A stretch of DNA of 64,000 nucleotides from contig CAXXGM010000010.1 of the NCBI GenBank assembly GCA_963677325.2, forward strand, positions 186,001 through 250,000. Reading direction: 5' to 3'. Position 1 is the first letter of the stretch. Each line of letters begins with the position of its first letter. The notes beneath the pieces were generated by a model. It was not told where the DNA came from. It saw only the letters and a program-made list of their open reading frames with translations, and did no database searches. Of the stretch, positions 1 through 9,279 are shown piece by piece. Source of the stretch: G963677325 sp963677325 (lineage in GTDB: Bacteria > Bacteroidota > Bacteroidia > Bacteroidales > Prolixibacteraceae). The position numbers and the translations under genes were made by a program.

Positions 1-1334
1 CCTGGATAATAATTCCAATGGCGACCAACCTGTGAATTATTATTGGCCATTATGCCTCCGGACAGAGAAAAACGATCTATGTAAACGGAATGCTCTAAAT
101 AAAGGTTGAAGTTGGTTCTTGTATCTGAGAAAGTGAAATACTTATCCTCCTCTCCCGGTATGGGTATCGGTTCATTTAAAGGTTTTCCTAAAACCGTACT
201 CCGGATGTTTTCACTCCTAAACTCCACTCCCAAGGCAGTTTTACCAAGTACTGATGAAAACCAGCTATTCATCATCGAACCATAAACATCTGTCAGATGG
301 TAATTGTGCCCCGTATACCAGGATGGAACTTCTGTTGGATCCCTGAAAAGTTCAAAACGATCCTGGTTTCTTCGCCAGTAAATAACAGGTGTGAAATGAA
401 TTCTCTCCCCTGTTTCCATTTTCACAGAAGCAAAAGTTGTCCTGGTATCTTCAAACTGATCGGGGTAAACAGGTGTGTAAAAACTGTTAGCACCGAAAGC
501 TCTTGAAGAATGGCCACCCTGTATTTCAAAATTTCCGGCCTGGGTAGATAATTTCCCGAGATAATAGGCATCAGTCAACCTGAAATCAGTGTTTTTAATA
601 TAGCCTTCAGAGCGTTGATTATCCACGGAGACAAAACTGGTGAGATTACCTGAAACAATATTACCAGATAATCCGGCATCATAAAAACTGTGCTGTCCTC
701 CGCAAAGGTTGAATTTGAGATTGGAACTTTGATCTGTCCCGGTTATAATGTTGATGGCTCCGCTAAAGGCATTGAGGCCGTAAACACGTGAGGCAGGGCC
801 TTCAAGAATTTCGATGCGCTCTATGGCATCGAGGCTGACTGGTAGGTTAAGATTATGGTGTCCGGTCTGAGGATCATTGATACTGACCCCATTGAGAAGG
901 ATCAATACCTGGTCAAAAGAACTTCCGCGGATACTTACATCTGATTGCACTCCGGGACCTCCGCGCTGCCTGACGTCGAGACCGAGGGCGAATTCAAGCA
1001 GATCCTGGATGTTCTGTACCGGAGCATGTTGAATCTCTTCCTTCTCAATGACGGTGAGGATACGGGCAACCTGCGAGAAGGTGACAGGAGCTCGTTGCGC
1101 ACTGACCACAACTTCTTCCATCTCAATGCCTTTAATGGGATTGATGGAATCGTGTGGGGCAATAATCATGTTCTTTTGAGCGTTGGCGGGAATGGCGAAG
1201 AGCAGGTAACCAATACCTAAACATCCGATTCGTATTGTTTTATGCAGGCTCTGAAAAACTGACCAGTTTTTCCTTCCCCATTTTCTAAACGTAAGAACAT
1301 CTTTATGCCGGCGCACCTGGCAAGATTTGTTCAT
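1..1334 (-). CDS. TonB-dependent receptor, N-terminal part (cut by window edge)
   Basis: Reading the minus strand from ATG at 1332-1334 gives an open frame of about 444 codons that runs off the left edge. An N-terminal signal-like stretch (hydrophobic IGCLGIGYLLFAIPANAQ, about residues 37-54) leads into MEEVVVSAQRAP, a TonB-box-like segment, and a plug domain with VSIRGSSFDQVLILLNGV and EILEGPASRVYGLNAFSGAI, hallmarks of TonB receptor plugs. Aromatic-rich beta strands of the barrel follow. It should import a ligand across the outer membrane using TonB energy. There is no SusC-type carboxypeptidase-like N-terminal domain, so a BtuB/siderophore-like receptor is more likely than a SusC protein. 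The substrate cannot be told, since the C-terminal barrel is outside the window. Confidence 0.9.
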   Translation of the reverse strand, partial: MNKSCQVRRHKDVLTFRKWGRKNWSVFQSLHKTIRIGCLGIGYLLFAIPANAQKNMIIAPHDSINPIKGIEMEEVVVSAQRAPVTFSQVARILTVIEKEEIQHAPVQNIQDLLEFALGLDVRQRGGPGVQSDVSIRGSSFDQVLILLNGVSINDPQTGHHNLNLPVSLDAIERIEILEGPASRVYGLNAFSGAINIITGTDQSSNLKFNLCGGQHSFYDAGLSGNIVSGNLTSFVSVDNQRSEGYIKNTDFRLTDAYYLGKLSTQAGNFEIQGGHSSRAFGANSFYTPVYPDQFEDTRTTFASVKMETGERIHFTPVIYWRRNQDRFELFRDPTEVPSWYTGHNYHLTDVYGSMMNSWFSSVLGKTALGVEFRSENIRSTVLGKPLNEPIPIPGEEDKYFTFSDTRTNFNLYLEHSVYIDRFSLSGGIMANNNSQVGRHWNYYP

Positions 1335-1360
1335 AGAAAATTTATTAAAATTAATACCGC

Positions 1361-1387
1361 CAAAGTTATTTAAATATTTTTTATCAA
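1361..1387 (-). promoter_or_regulatory. Promoter of the TonB receptor
   Basis: On the minus strand a TAACTTTG box (1361-1368) fits the Bacteroidota -7 consensus TAnnTTTG. A TTG at 1385-1387 lies 16 bp upstream as a possible -33 element. Transcription would start about 20-25 nt before the ATG at 1334. Confidence 0.5.
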
Positions 1388-1731
1388 CGCGAATTCGATC
1401 TAAACGGAGGTACTTAATTCTCCTAAATGTCTTGTCGGGATCTCCGAATTGTTAGGGTTTTATAGAAATTAAAATTCAACTTTTAAATATGCCGGTAAAT
1501 GATTGTTATACAAAATCTTAAATTTAAAATAAAGGAAATGATTCAACTTTAATCCAACTACAAAATAATTTTAATAGGTCCGCTACGAGGTTGAAATAAT
1601 GGGGAATTAAGATCTGAACAATTATTTATTACATAACTGACTATTAAGATATTACATCTGATTATAGGTTGAATTTAGGGTTGAAATGAAAAAAATAGAT
1701 ATAAGAGGCTATTGCAACTCTGCAGCTCCTG

Positions 1732-1960
1732 TTAAGTAATGAGAATAAATTGATGTTGAATTTTACTTTCCTTTTATTATTTAACAATAATATAGCTAAA
1801 TTTTACATGGGCTCTCCTCGTATTAAGTCCCTATTCGGTTCGTACCAGGTTCGTCCCGGCTTTTTTAAAGAGAACTTACATAATATAACAAAATGGAATT
1901 CATTTCTAAAATAAAATCCCCCAATCCAAAATACGACATTATTTCATTTCATATACTTAA
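1732..1960. repeat. ~226-bp intergenic repeat family A, copy 1
   Basis: This block is nearly the same as 39808-40033 and 48631-48854. All three begin with TTAAGTAATGAGAATAAATT and share TTTAACAATAATATAGCTAA and TTCGTACCAGGTTCGTCC. The ends are imperfect inverted repeats: TTAAGTA against TACTTAA at the tips, and (in copies 2 and 3) GTCGT(A/G)TTTTA against TAAAATACGAC inside. I see no open reading frame in it. It looks like a non-autonomous mobile element or a structured intergenic repeat. The rest of the 1335-2245 gap holds only the receptor promoter and the hairpin at 2061. Confidence 0.75.
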
Positions 1961-2060
1961 ATCAGAGAATGAAGGTCCCACCCATAATCACAGGCACTGG
2001 TACCCGACTCGTAAGTCAGCAATGATTAAATCCTATAGATACCTTGATACATGAAAAGGG

Positions 2061-2100
2061 AAATTCATATTTAAAATTCATCAATTTTAAATATGAATTT
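2061..2100. repeat. Perfect 17-bp inverted repeat (hairpin)
   Basis: Two perfect 17-nt arms (2061-2077 and 2084-2100) enclose a 6-nt loop, all AT-rich. It lies about 145 bp before the LytTR regulator gene. It lacks the GC-rich stem and T tract of a terminator, so an operator or a mobile-element relic is possible. Confidence 0.55.
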
Positions 2101-2245
2101 GGTTATGGATGAAACCTCAGATACAAATTTTGCATCTTCCTTTTAAAGGCGGATTTGTAATCTTTTTTAATTGTTAATCTCTTCGTCGATTGATGAGATA
2201 TAATAATAAAGATAAAGCCAAGGACATTAATAAAAATTTACTGGA

Positions 2246-2965
2246 ATGAACTGTATAGTTATTGATGATGAGAATTCAGCAATTGATACATTGAAAGAAA
2301 TGATTGGACGATTATCGTATTTAAATTTTTTAAGGGGCTTTACTAATCCATTTGAAGGTCTTGAATTCATTCAAAAACAAAAAGTAGATCTCATTTTTAT
2401 GGATGTAGAGATGCCTGCAATTAATGGAATTGAATTGATCAGAACTCTTATAAATCGACCGCAGATTATATTTACCGCGATCGATAATCAATCTGCAATA
2501 TCGGGTTTTGAGCTTGATGCAACAGACTATTTACTTAAACCGGTAAGCTTTGATCGTTTTTTTAAAGCTGTCTATAAAGCTAATCAAATTCAAAAATTAT
2601 TTGAACTAACCGGTACGAAATCGATGGATCCGGATAAGAGTTCACACCTTGATTTTCTCTTGGTAAAAACCGGTTACACATCAATCAGAATTGATCTGAA
2701 CGATATTTTATACTGTGAAGGTTTGAAAGATTATATAAAAATCCATCTTCCTGGAAAATCCATAATAACACAAAACAGTTTGAAAAAATTTGAAGAAATA
2801 CTTCCTTCCGATAGGTTTGTTAGAGTTCATAAATCATTTATTATCCAACTTGATAAAATCGATTCCATACAAAATAACAGAATTTCAATCGGGAAGATTT
2901 TAATACCTATTGGGGATAATTACAAAATTAATTTCAGCAATAAGATTTCCTCTGTTAACGTTTAA
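2246..2965 (+). CDS. LytTR-family response regulator
   Basis: A 239-residue two-domain protein. Residues 1-120 form a CheY-like receiver with the acidic pair D7-D8 (VIDDE), phospho-acceptor D53 in IFMDVEMP, a Thr in IIFTAID and the Lys in DYLLKPV. Residues about 135-235 match a LytTR DNA-binding domain (DILYCEGLKDYIKIHL, then FVRVHKSFIIQLDKI). Such regulators are usually paired with a LytS/YehU-type histidine kinase, but none is adjacent. This is an orphan regulator in the window, facing a convergent outer-membrane gene. Its upstream region carries repeat A and a perfect hairpin. Confidence 0.92.
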   Translation: MNCIVIDDENSAIDTLKEMIGRLSYLNFLRGFTNPFEGLEFIQKQKVDLIFMDVEMPAINGIELIRTLINRPQIIFTAIDNQSAISGFELDATDYLLKPVSFDRFFKAVYKANQIQKLFELTGTKSMDPDKSSHLDFLLVKTGYTSIRIDLNDILYCEGLKDYIKIHLPGKSIITQNSLKKFEEILPSDRFVRVHKSFIIQLDKIDSIQNNRISIGKILIPIGDNYKINFSNKISSVNV

Positions 2966-3006
2966 TGATAATATAATTCGTTTTTGACTGTGAATAACTG
3001 GTTTGC

Positions 3007-4230
3007 CTAATCGAATTTTCGCTGTGTAAACCAATTTTCAAATAGATTAAAACTGACGTTAAACTTAAGGTAGTTCTCTCTGACTAATTGATTTTCAAGT
3101 GTCCCTTGTCTTCCGGCTTCCAGAGAAAAATTCATGAAGCTTCTGGATCTGATAGGAATAGATAGGCCACTGGTTATCGCATAACTGTGGATCTGAATTC
3201 CGTAAATATTTAAGTAACCTGTCTGATACAGACCGCCAATCCTGTATCTGATTGGAAGTACATTCCTAAAGGGATCATTTTTTGGGGCAATTTCCACACC
3301 AAGGTGGTAGCTGTTATTAATTCCCAGCTTGTTTGTATTAAATTTCATGGATACATTTCTCCAGTCACTTCGGTTATAATCCATGGTCAGCAAATATTTG
3401 TTATTAAATTCAAATCCGATGCCTACACCTGCCTTTAGCGGTAATTTTAAATTTTGTTGTTCAGTTTGGCTTAGAGTTGCATCATTGGCAGTGGTTATAG
3501 TCATATTTGATGTACCATTAAGATTACCTCCATACTCGGCAATTCCACCAATTATAAAATTAATATTGGAAGCCAACATTGTTTGATACTGTAATCCTGA
3601 TTTAAAGTTTAACCCTGAAAAACGTGTACTGTCGATCCTCGTAACAGACGATAATGAAAGAGGAGTTTCTTCAGTGGTTTTCGTCATATTTCCCCATAAA
3701 AAAGAACTTTTTAAGCCAAAGGATAATTTTTTTGTAAGTAATACACCGAGGGTTATCGATGCTTCACTTAAACCACCAGCTCCTGTATAAATTACAGGAC
3801 TTGATGTCGTCGTCCCTCCTATGGTTTTCGTGCTGTAAATAGTGTATCCGACACTGCTTTTGGGATTTAAAGATAAACCTAATGCAAATTTATGGCTGAC
3901 CGGGAAAGCAATCGTAAACCAACCTATATTCCCATTTATGACATCAGCCGATTTGTAATTATTTCTCAGATTAGTGTATTTTAAATTTATCCCCAGATCT
4001 GTTACAAAACTTTTTTGGGGAATGGCAGTAAATGAAGCAGGATTATTTTGATTTAGAAAATAGGGGGATCTCAGTGCAATTCCACTTTCTCCCATACTCA
4101 TATTTCTGGCACCTCCTGAATATTCAAGTTCTCCAATCCCAAAAATAGAATAGGGAGAGTTTGTATTATTCTGCCCCTTTGAAACGGAAACAGTAAATAC
4201 AAGCATTAATATCAATGCTGAAATTTTCAT
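3007..4230 (-). CDS. Outer-membrane beta-barrel protein, function unknown
   Basis: A 407-residue protein with a signal peptide (MKISALILMLVFTVSVSKGQ) followed by SPYSIFGIGELEYSGGARNM, and alternating beta-strand patterns to the end. This opening is typical of Bacteroidota outer-membrane proteins of the FadL/PorV-like kind that are annotated only as hypothetical. It starts 37 bp after the DUF4270 gene on the same strand, so the two are probably co-transcribed. I cannot name a substrate. Confidence 0.7.
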   Translation of the reverse strand: MKISALILMLVFTVSVSKGQNNTNSPYSIFGIGELEYSGGARNMSMGESGIALRSPYFLNQNNPASFTAIPQKSFVTDLGINLKYTNLRNNYKSADVINGNIGWFTIAFPVSHKFALGLSLNPKSSVGYTIYSTKTIGGTTTSSPVIYTGAGGLSEASITLGVLLTKKLSFGLKSSFLWGNMTKTTEETPLSLSSVTRIDSTRFSGLNFKSGLQYQTMLASNINFIIGGIAEYGGNLNGTSNMTITTANDATLSQTEQQNLKLPLKAGVGIGFEFNNKYLLTMDYNRSDWRNVSMKFNTNKLGINNSYHLGVEIAPKNDPFRNVLPIRYRIGGLYQTGYLNIYGIQIHSYAITSGLSIPIRSRSFMNFSLEAGRQGTLENQLVRENYLKFNVSFNLFENWFTQRKFD

Positions 4231-4267
4231 TTATGTTTTTTTAGTAAATATTTAATATTTTCAGCTT

Positions 4268-5581
4268 TTAATCAGTATAACAAAAAACAGTCATCTTTAC
4301 TATCTCTTTCCCAGGTACGTCTGGTGCAAATACTACGGGATTAACCGTTGTCCCTGATTGTGAGCTCAAAGGCCCAATAAATATTGAATTTTCAGTTTCC
4401 CCCGGATCATTAATTTCAGAAGTAAAGAATGGAGTTATATCGATTCTATAGTAAGGCAATTCATCATATTTTTCTGGAGCTACCTTGATGGCATATACTG
4501 CTCCTGCAGAATTCTGCAATTGGGAAGTGATCCTGTTCTTACGATCGGCATTATATACCGCCAGACTGTCAGGCAAGGAATTGGCTTTTTGGTAAGATCC
4601 TTTTAATGGAGTTAAGTAAATTTGAGCGCCGGTAAAAACCAAATTTTTACCATAACCTTTAAGATAATTAACACCAGGTATTCTGATCTTAGTATAGATT
4701 GAGCTACCTCCTTGCACCATTGTTTGATTGGAAGTAGAAGAACTTGACAATTCATGACTATTCTTATCAATTGATGCAAGAAGACTTCCGGTCGGATAAT
4801 AATTAATCTGGTTGTACCATATGCCTGATGCATTAAAGGGAAAAGAAAAATAATATTTAGTGTCTGTGCCAGTTGACAATGAATTTGAGTGATAATAAAT
4901 CCTGAGAGAAATTGAATCCTTGTTAAATCCTACGGCAGCTGAATTTTCGTGCGATATCAAACCTATACCCTTAAAATATTCTTTGAAGAGAGTAGAATTC
5001 TCTACAGTGTCAATTTTATCCGTAATTTTATTAAAAAGCTCCTCCCCGAATTGATCAGAAAGACGGATATAAATATTTTTTTTTGAATGAGGCTGAGGAT
5101 AAATTCTTGCTTCTCCTAAGCTATTGGTTGAAATTTGAAATAGTGAAGTATTGTATAAATAGCCATCATCTCTTTTTTTAAGTGCTTCAGATAATTGCCT
5201 CAAATCGAAAGTGAAAAGCTTTGTTGTGTCACCAATGGAATAGCCATTATAATTCATCCTTATTACCAGTGAATCGTAAAATAGTTTACAATTCCCGATT
5301 GAAAATGAACCATTTGTTATCTCAAAAAAGGGATTACAGGTAACTGTGCCTGTAAAACTGTTCTTGTACTCTCCTATTAATATACTGCTTAAATTATTGG
5401 TAATTATTGAATCTCCTTGCACTGTCGAAGTAATAACCTGCATAGTATCTATCAATATCATTCCTGAATTTGATTCGACAAAATTTTTACCCACCTCAAA
5501 TTCTTCAATTTTGGAAAGATTACAGGAAAAAACGGATGAAATCAATATTATTAAAGCGAAGTAACGATAGAATCTTTTCAT
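4268..5581 (-). CDS. DUF4270 lipoprotein
   Basis: I place the start at the ATG at 5579-5581, giving 437 residues that begin MKRFYRYFALIILISSVFSC, a type II signal peptide with the lipobox Cys at residue 20. An upstream in-frame start at 5629 would bury this signal behind 16 residues. The body, with GEYKNSFTGTV and repeated SLRIYY-type strands, matches the Bacteroidota DUF4270 family, exported proteins of unknown function. The outer-membrane protein gene follows 37 bp downstream. The 391 bp between this start and the kelch gene are AT-rich, and I see no gene in them. Confidence 0.75.
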   Translation of the reverse strand: MKRFYRYFALIILISSVFSCNLSKIEEFEVGKNFVESNSGMILIDTMQVITSTVQGDSIITNNLSSILIGEYKNSFTGTVTCNPFFEITNGSFSIGNCKLFYDSLVIRMNYNGYSIGDTTKLFTFDLRQLSEALKKRDDGYLYNTSLFQISTNSLGEARIYPQPHSKKNIYIRLSDQFGEELFNKITDKIDTVENSTLFKEYFKGIGLISHENSAAVGFNKDSISLRIYYHSNSLSTGTDTKYYFSFPFNASGIWYNQINYYPTGSLLASIDKNSHELSSSSTSNQTMVQGGSSIYTKIRIPGVNYLKGYGKNLVFTGAQIYLTPLKGSYQKANSLPDSLAVYNADRKNRITSQLQNSAGAVYAIKVAPEKYDELPYYRIDITPFFTSEINDPGETENSIFIGPLSSQSGTTVNPVVFAPDVPGKEIVKMTVFCYTD

Positions 5582-5972
5582 TATTAAGATGTAATTTAAC
5601 CTTGGGAAACTCAACCTTCTAATCAACATTTTCGGCGAAATTATGGTATGATTTCATTCAATTTTGAATTTTTAGACTAACGGAGCTTTTCAACCGATGA
5701 ATAACAGACATCTTTTTCTTTTCAGCTAAAAAAATATTGATATATAGAGTATTATAAAAAAACAGATGCAAAATCTCTATTTTTTGATCCTTCAAAATCT
5801 CTTAACACCTTCAAAATGGCCTTATATCGGCAAAGAAAGGGCGGTTATCCGGTTTTATTTTTAATTCTCTAAAGGACGAAATAGTTTTGTCCCGGTTGAT
5901 TTAAGCAATAGATACCTTAAAATCAATTCCTGAAAAATTTTCAATCAGTATAGGATTAATAAATAATTCAAA

Positions 5973-6956
5973 ATGAAGAAGAACCTATTTTTTATTGGAG
6001 TGGCATTCATCCTTTTGACAGGATGCTCAAAGGAATCAACATCATATGATGGGAATTGGGTAAAACAATCCGATTTTGAAGGAATTAAACGAAGTGATGC
6101 AGTCTCTTTTGTAATTGATGGAAAGGTCTATTTTGGTACTGGATACAACAGTAATGAGGAGGAAGAGTATATGAAAGATTTCTGGACGTATGATCCGAAA
6201 CAGGATTATTGGACAAGATTACCTGACTTTCCCGGGGAAGCGCGTGGAGGTGGAATTGCGTTTACGATCAATGGGAAAGGATATGTTGGTATAGGGTATA
6301 ATGGAAAAGAAAAATTGAAAGATTTCTGGGAATTTGATCCGGCAACAAACTCATGGACGCGCCTGGCCGATTTTGCTGGATCTGCCCGTTATGCTTCCGT
6401 AGGGTTTGCTCTTATAAATAAAGGTTATATAGGAACGGGATATGATGGAAGTGAAAACCGCGATTTTTGGGAATTTGATCCGGCTCTTAATCATTGGAGC
6501 CAGATTGCAAGTGTTGGAGGCTCTAAAAGAGAGAATGCAATGGCTTTCACCATTAAAGGGAAAGCATACATCTGTGGCGGAACAAATAATGGCATCTATC
6601 TGACCGATCTATGGGAATTCGAACCCTCAACAGGATTATGGACACAAAAAGGGGATTTGGATGAAAATGACGATTGGACAATCATTCGTTCCGGAGCTTG
6701 TGCTTTCACTCTTGGGAGTAAATCATATATATGTTTGGGTTACTATAGCTCTGGTACCCGCAACGATGTTTGGGAATATGATCCCTCCGGTGATACATGG
6801 ACCAGAAAATATGATTTTGAAGGAACCGGAAGGCAAAACGCACTTAGCTTTGTCGTAAATGATCGTGCTTACATTGCATTAGGAAAGAGTAGCTCCTATT
6901 TTTTTGATGATGTTTGGGAATTCAGACCATTTGAAAAGTCAGACACGGATGATTAA
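5973..6956 (+). CDS. Kelch-repeat lipoprotein
   Basis: A 327-residue protein starting with a lipoprotein signal (MKKNLFFIGVAFILLTGCSK, Cys at residue 18). The rest is six repeats of about 48 residues with the kelch/galactose-oxidase pattern: a DFWEFDP or DVWEYDP motif, then a WTR(L/K) step, then a glycine-rich strand such as GKGYVGIGYN. It should fold as a six-bladed beta-propeller on the cell surface or periplasmic face. The copper and catalytic features of galactose oxidase are not evident, so a binding or structural role is more likely. The amidohydrolase behind it has its own promoter. Confidence 0.85.
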   Translation: MKKNLFFIGVAFILLTGCSKESTSYDGNWVKQSDFEGIKRSDAVSFVIDGKVYFGTGYNSNEEEEYMKDFWTYDPKQDYWTRLPDFPGEARGGGIAFTINGKGYVGIGYNGKEKLKDFWEFDPATNSWTRLADFAGSARYASVGFALINKGYIGTGYDGSENRDFWEFDPALNHWSQIASVGGSKRENAMAFTIKGKAYICGGTNNGIYLTDLWEFEPSTGLWTQKGDLDENDDWTIIRSGACAFTLGSKSYICLGYYSSGTRNDVWEYDPSGDTWTRKYDFEGTGRQNALSFVVNDRAYIALGKSSSYFFDDVWEFRPFEKSDTDD

Positions 6957-6992
6957 TTAAGTAAAGCATTGATATTCGTTGCAATTATTTAA

Positions 6993-7021
6993 TTGTGTGA
7001 ATCAGAATAAAGATAAATTTG
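6993..7021 (+). promoter_or_regulatory. Promoter of the amidohydrolase gene
   Basis: A TTG (6993-6995) and a TAAATTTG -7 box (7014-7021) are separated by 18 bp, a good match to the Bacteroidota promoter. The -7 box overlaps an in-frame TTG at 7019, so translation cannot start there. This decides for the ATG at 7058. Confidence 0.65.
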
Positions 7022-7057
7022 TTGTACTTTTTGAAGACTAAACTTTTAAGATTTAAA

Positions 7058-8329
7058 ATGAAAAGCAAAAGACCAACATTTCTTTCTTTGATTCTCTGTT
7101 TAATGACCTGCTTTGCAATGGGACAAAAATACACCATCGTGATTAAGGGAGGTCGCGTAATTGATCCGAAAAATAATATCAATGAAATTATGGATATTGC
7201 TATCAATGATGGCAGGATCTCAGCAATTGAAAAAAACATTGATTTTAAAGAAGGACGCCAAGTCGTGAATGCTGTTGGATTATATGTAATCCCTGGAATA
7301 ATTGATATGCATGCTCATGTTTTTCAGGGAACCAGTCTTGATCAGGAATACATGAATGGTCCGAATGCAATCAGCCCTGATGGATTTACTTTTCGTAACG
7401 GTGTTACAACAATTGTAGATGCAGGAAGTTCAGGATGGAGGACCTTCCCTCTTTTGAAAAAACAAACAATTGACAGGTCTCAGACTCGTGTGCTTGCTTT
7501 TCTGAACATCGTTGGTGAAGGAATGAGAGGAGGTCCTTTTGAGCAAAATCTAAAAGATATGGATGCAAAAGTCACGGCCGAATTCGCCCGGAATAATTCC
7601 GATTACGTTGTAGGAATAAAATTGGCTCATTTTGAAGGACCGGATTGGACTCCAACTGACAGATCCGAAGAAGCCGCAAAATTAGCCGGTCTTCCTCTGA
7701 TGGTGGATTTTGGAGTCAGCAACCCTCCTCTTCCTATTGAGGAATTATTTTTGAAACATCTTCGTTCAGGTGATATTTTTACTCACTGTTTTGCCCAATT
7801 AGGATCTATCTTGAAAGCTGGTACTCGGGAGAGCATCATTGATCCGCAAACAGACAAAATCAGACCATTTGTTTGGGAAGCAGAGAAGAAAGGAATCGTT
7901 TTTGACGTTGGTTACGGCGGAATTAGTTTTGCTTTTTCTCAAGGAATATCCGCCATTAAAAATGGATTTTATCCCCGTACGATAAGCACCGATCTTCATA
8001 TAGGGAGTATGAATGCTTCAATGAAGGACATGCTCACCTGTATGTCGAAATTTTGGGCAATGGGAATGAACTTGCAAAGCGTAATTAAGGCAAGTACCTG
8101 GTCGCCCGCTCAGATTATTCAACGTCAGGATTTAGGTAACTTGTCTGTGGGTGCACCTGCAGATATTGCAATACTTGGGATAAGGGAAGGTAAATTCGGA
8201 TTCTTTGATTACACAGGTTACAAATTGGAATCTAGTAAAAAATTTGAGTGTGAAATGACTATAAAGGCTGGAAAGATTGTCTTTGATCTAAATGGAATAG
8301 CAAATCCTATTATGGTCCCTGTTCAATAA
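7058..8329 (+). CDS. Amidohydrolase/deacetylase family metallohydrolase (exported)
   Basis: Using the ATG at 7058 gives 423 residues with a signal peptide (MKSKRPTFLSLILCLMTCFAMGQ). The protein shows amidohydrolase-superfamily metal ligands: the HxH motif in GIIDMHAHVF, a candidate carbamylated Lys in VVGIKLAHF, a His in IFTHCF, and a metal Asp in STDLHIG. The C-terminal LGNLSVGAPADIAIL strand is typical of dihydroorotase- or adenine-deaminase-like enzymes. Closest in style are the 'amidohydrolase/deacetylase' proteins related to EF_0837. The substrate is unknown. The signal peptide puts it in the periplasm, which is less common for the family. Confidence 0.85.
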   Translation: MKSKRPTFLSLILCLMTCFAMGQKYTIVIKGGRVIDPKNNINEIMDIAINDGRISAIEKNIDFKEGRQVVNAVGLYVIPGIIDMHAHVFQGTSLDQEYMNGPNAISPDGFTFRNGVTTIVDAGSSGWRTFPLLKKQTIDRSQTRVLAFLNIVGEGMRGGPFEQNLKDMDAKVTAEFARNNSDYVVGIKLAHFEGPDWTPTDRSEEAAKLAGLPLMVDFGVSNPPLPIEELFLKHLRSGDIFTHCFAQLGSILKAGTRESIIDPQTDKIRPFVWEAEKKGIVFDVGYGGISFAFSQGISAIKNGFYPRTISTDLHIGSMNASMKDMLTCMSKFWAMGMNLQSVIKASTWSPAQIIQRQDLGNLSVGAPADIAILGIREGKFGFFDYTGYKLESSKKFECEMTIKAGKIVFDLNGIANPIMVPVQ

Positions 8330-8394
8330 ATTCAATGTAATGTAAAACTTTAGATTAGAAAACGCCACCTTCAATTATAACCTACGTCTTTAAT

Positions 8395-8891
8395 TTTAAT
8401 TACGGACATTGCGCTGTTTATTTCAGCAAAGGAAATCATCTCTGGATAATTAAAAAAATCTGATATTCAATACTGAAGCACAAATGCTGGCGATAATTTC
8501 TGAATGAATTATGACCAAGCAGTCTATATGGGAGCATGGGATGCAGCTTCAGAATCTCACGATAATGTAATGTATTCCATAAGCTGTAACACACAGAATA
8601 TCGGATCATACCTTGATAGTATAAATAACATCATCATGGCTGTTATAATTTGGGCATCTTCCAGGGAAAGTCAATTTGCTATGGAAGTCGAAAATCATGG
8701 TTTAAGTGATTGAGAATACCCTTCTATGATCATTTCTTAGTATTTCCCGAAAAATCAAACATCCAAATAGTGATTTTCACCTTTAAGTCTCAGGCCAGGC
8801 AATCAATACTGGATCCGGTCTGGAGATGAAATCAGATAACTTGAGCCGAGAAATTAATGGGATTCCTGACATTGGTGCCGGTGAAAAGTAA
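8395..8891 (+). pseudogene. Decayed beta-helix gene fragment
   Basis: Three frames give pieces that align with the intact beta-helix proteins at 9280 and 62220. About 8395-8455 reads YGHCAVYFSKGNHLWII, like YGRCAIYFSRGNHHWTI. 8504-8713 reads MNYDQAVYMGAWDAASESHD, like MNKDHAVYIG...SHD. 8799-8891 reads INGIPDIGAGEK before a stop, like ISGTPDIGAFEY. The N-terminal half and much of the helix are missing, and frameshifts and stops lie between the pieces. Unlike the single-base breaks elsewhere in the window, this copy is truly eroded. It is probably a relic of tandem duplication of the gene just downstream. Confidence 0.75.
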
Positions 8892-9279
8892 CAAGGTACA
8901 AATTAACTAAACTCTCCAAGTCATCAGATATTTGGGATGAGGTAACTCTTAACCTGATGTTTTTTTATTAAGAATTAGCATCACAGAGTATTCTATTTTT
9001 AAAATCCTCTTCTCGAATAAATAACTACTGAAAATTCCTGCTATAATAATTAATTTCATCTTTTTTTAAAAAAATTAACAAAAATTTACGTTATATCCAC
9101 GAAAAAGGGGATTGTCAAAAAAGCCAAGGAGAGATAGCATTGCAGAAAATAAAATGATTATAAAAAAGGTAGAGAAATTCAGCTTTGATAAAATTAATAA
9201 AACCTAAACTTTTTATTACATCATCTGGAAAATATTCTGAGAAATTCATCTCATCATCTCCGCCACTAAATTGACAATT
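8892..9279. other. AT-rich intergenic stretch, no gene seen
   Basis: No convincing ORF, hairpin or consensus promoter was found between the pseudogene and the beta-helix lipoprotein. It must contain the promoter of the latter, but I could not place a TAnnTTTG box with confidence. Confidence 0.4.

Noticed and set aside
297..1220. Short plus- and minus-strand frames at 297-506, 935-1162 and 945-1220
   Set aside because: They lie inside the continuous minus-strand TonB receptor frame and match nothing.
8504..8713. A 69-codon frame as a stand-alone small gene
   Set aside because: It aligns with the middle of the beta-helix proteins and is flanked by other frames of the same gene, so it is part of a pseudogene.
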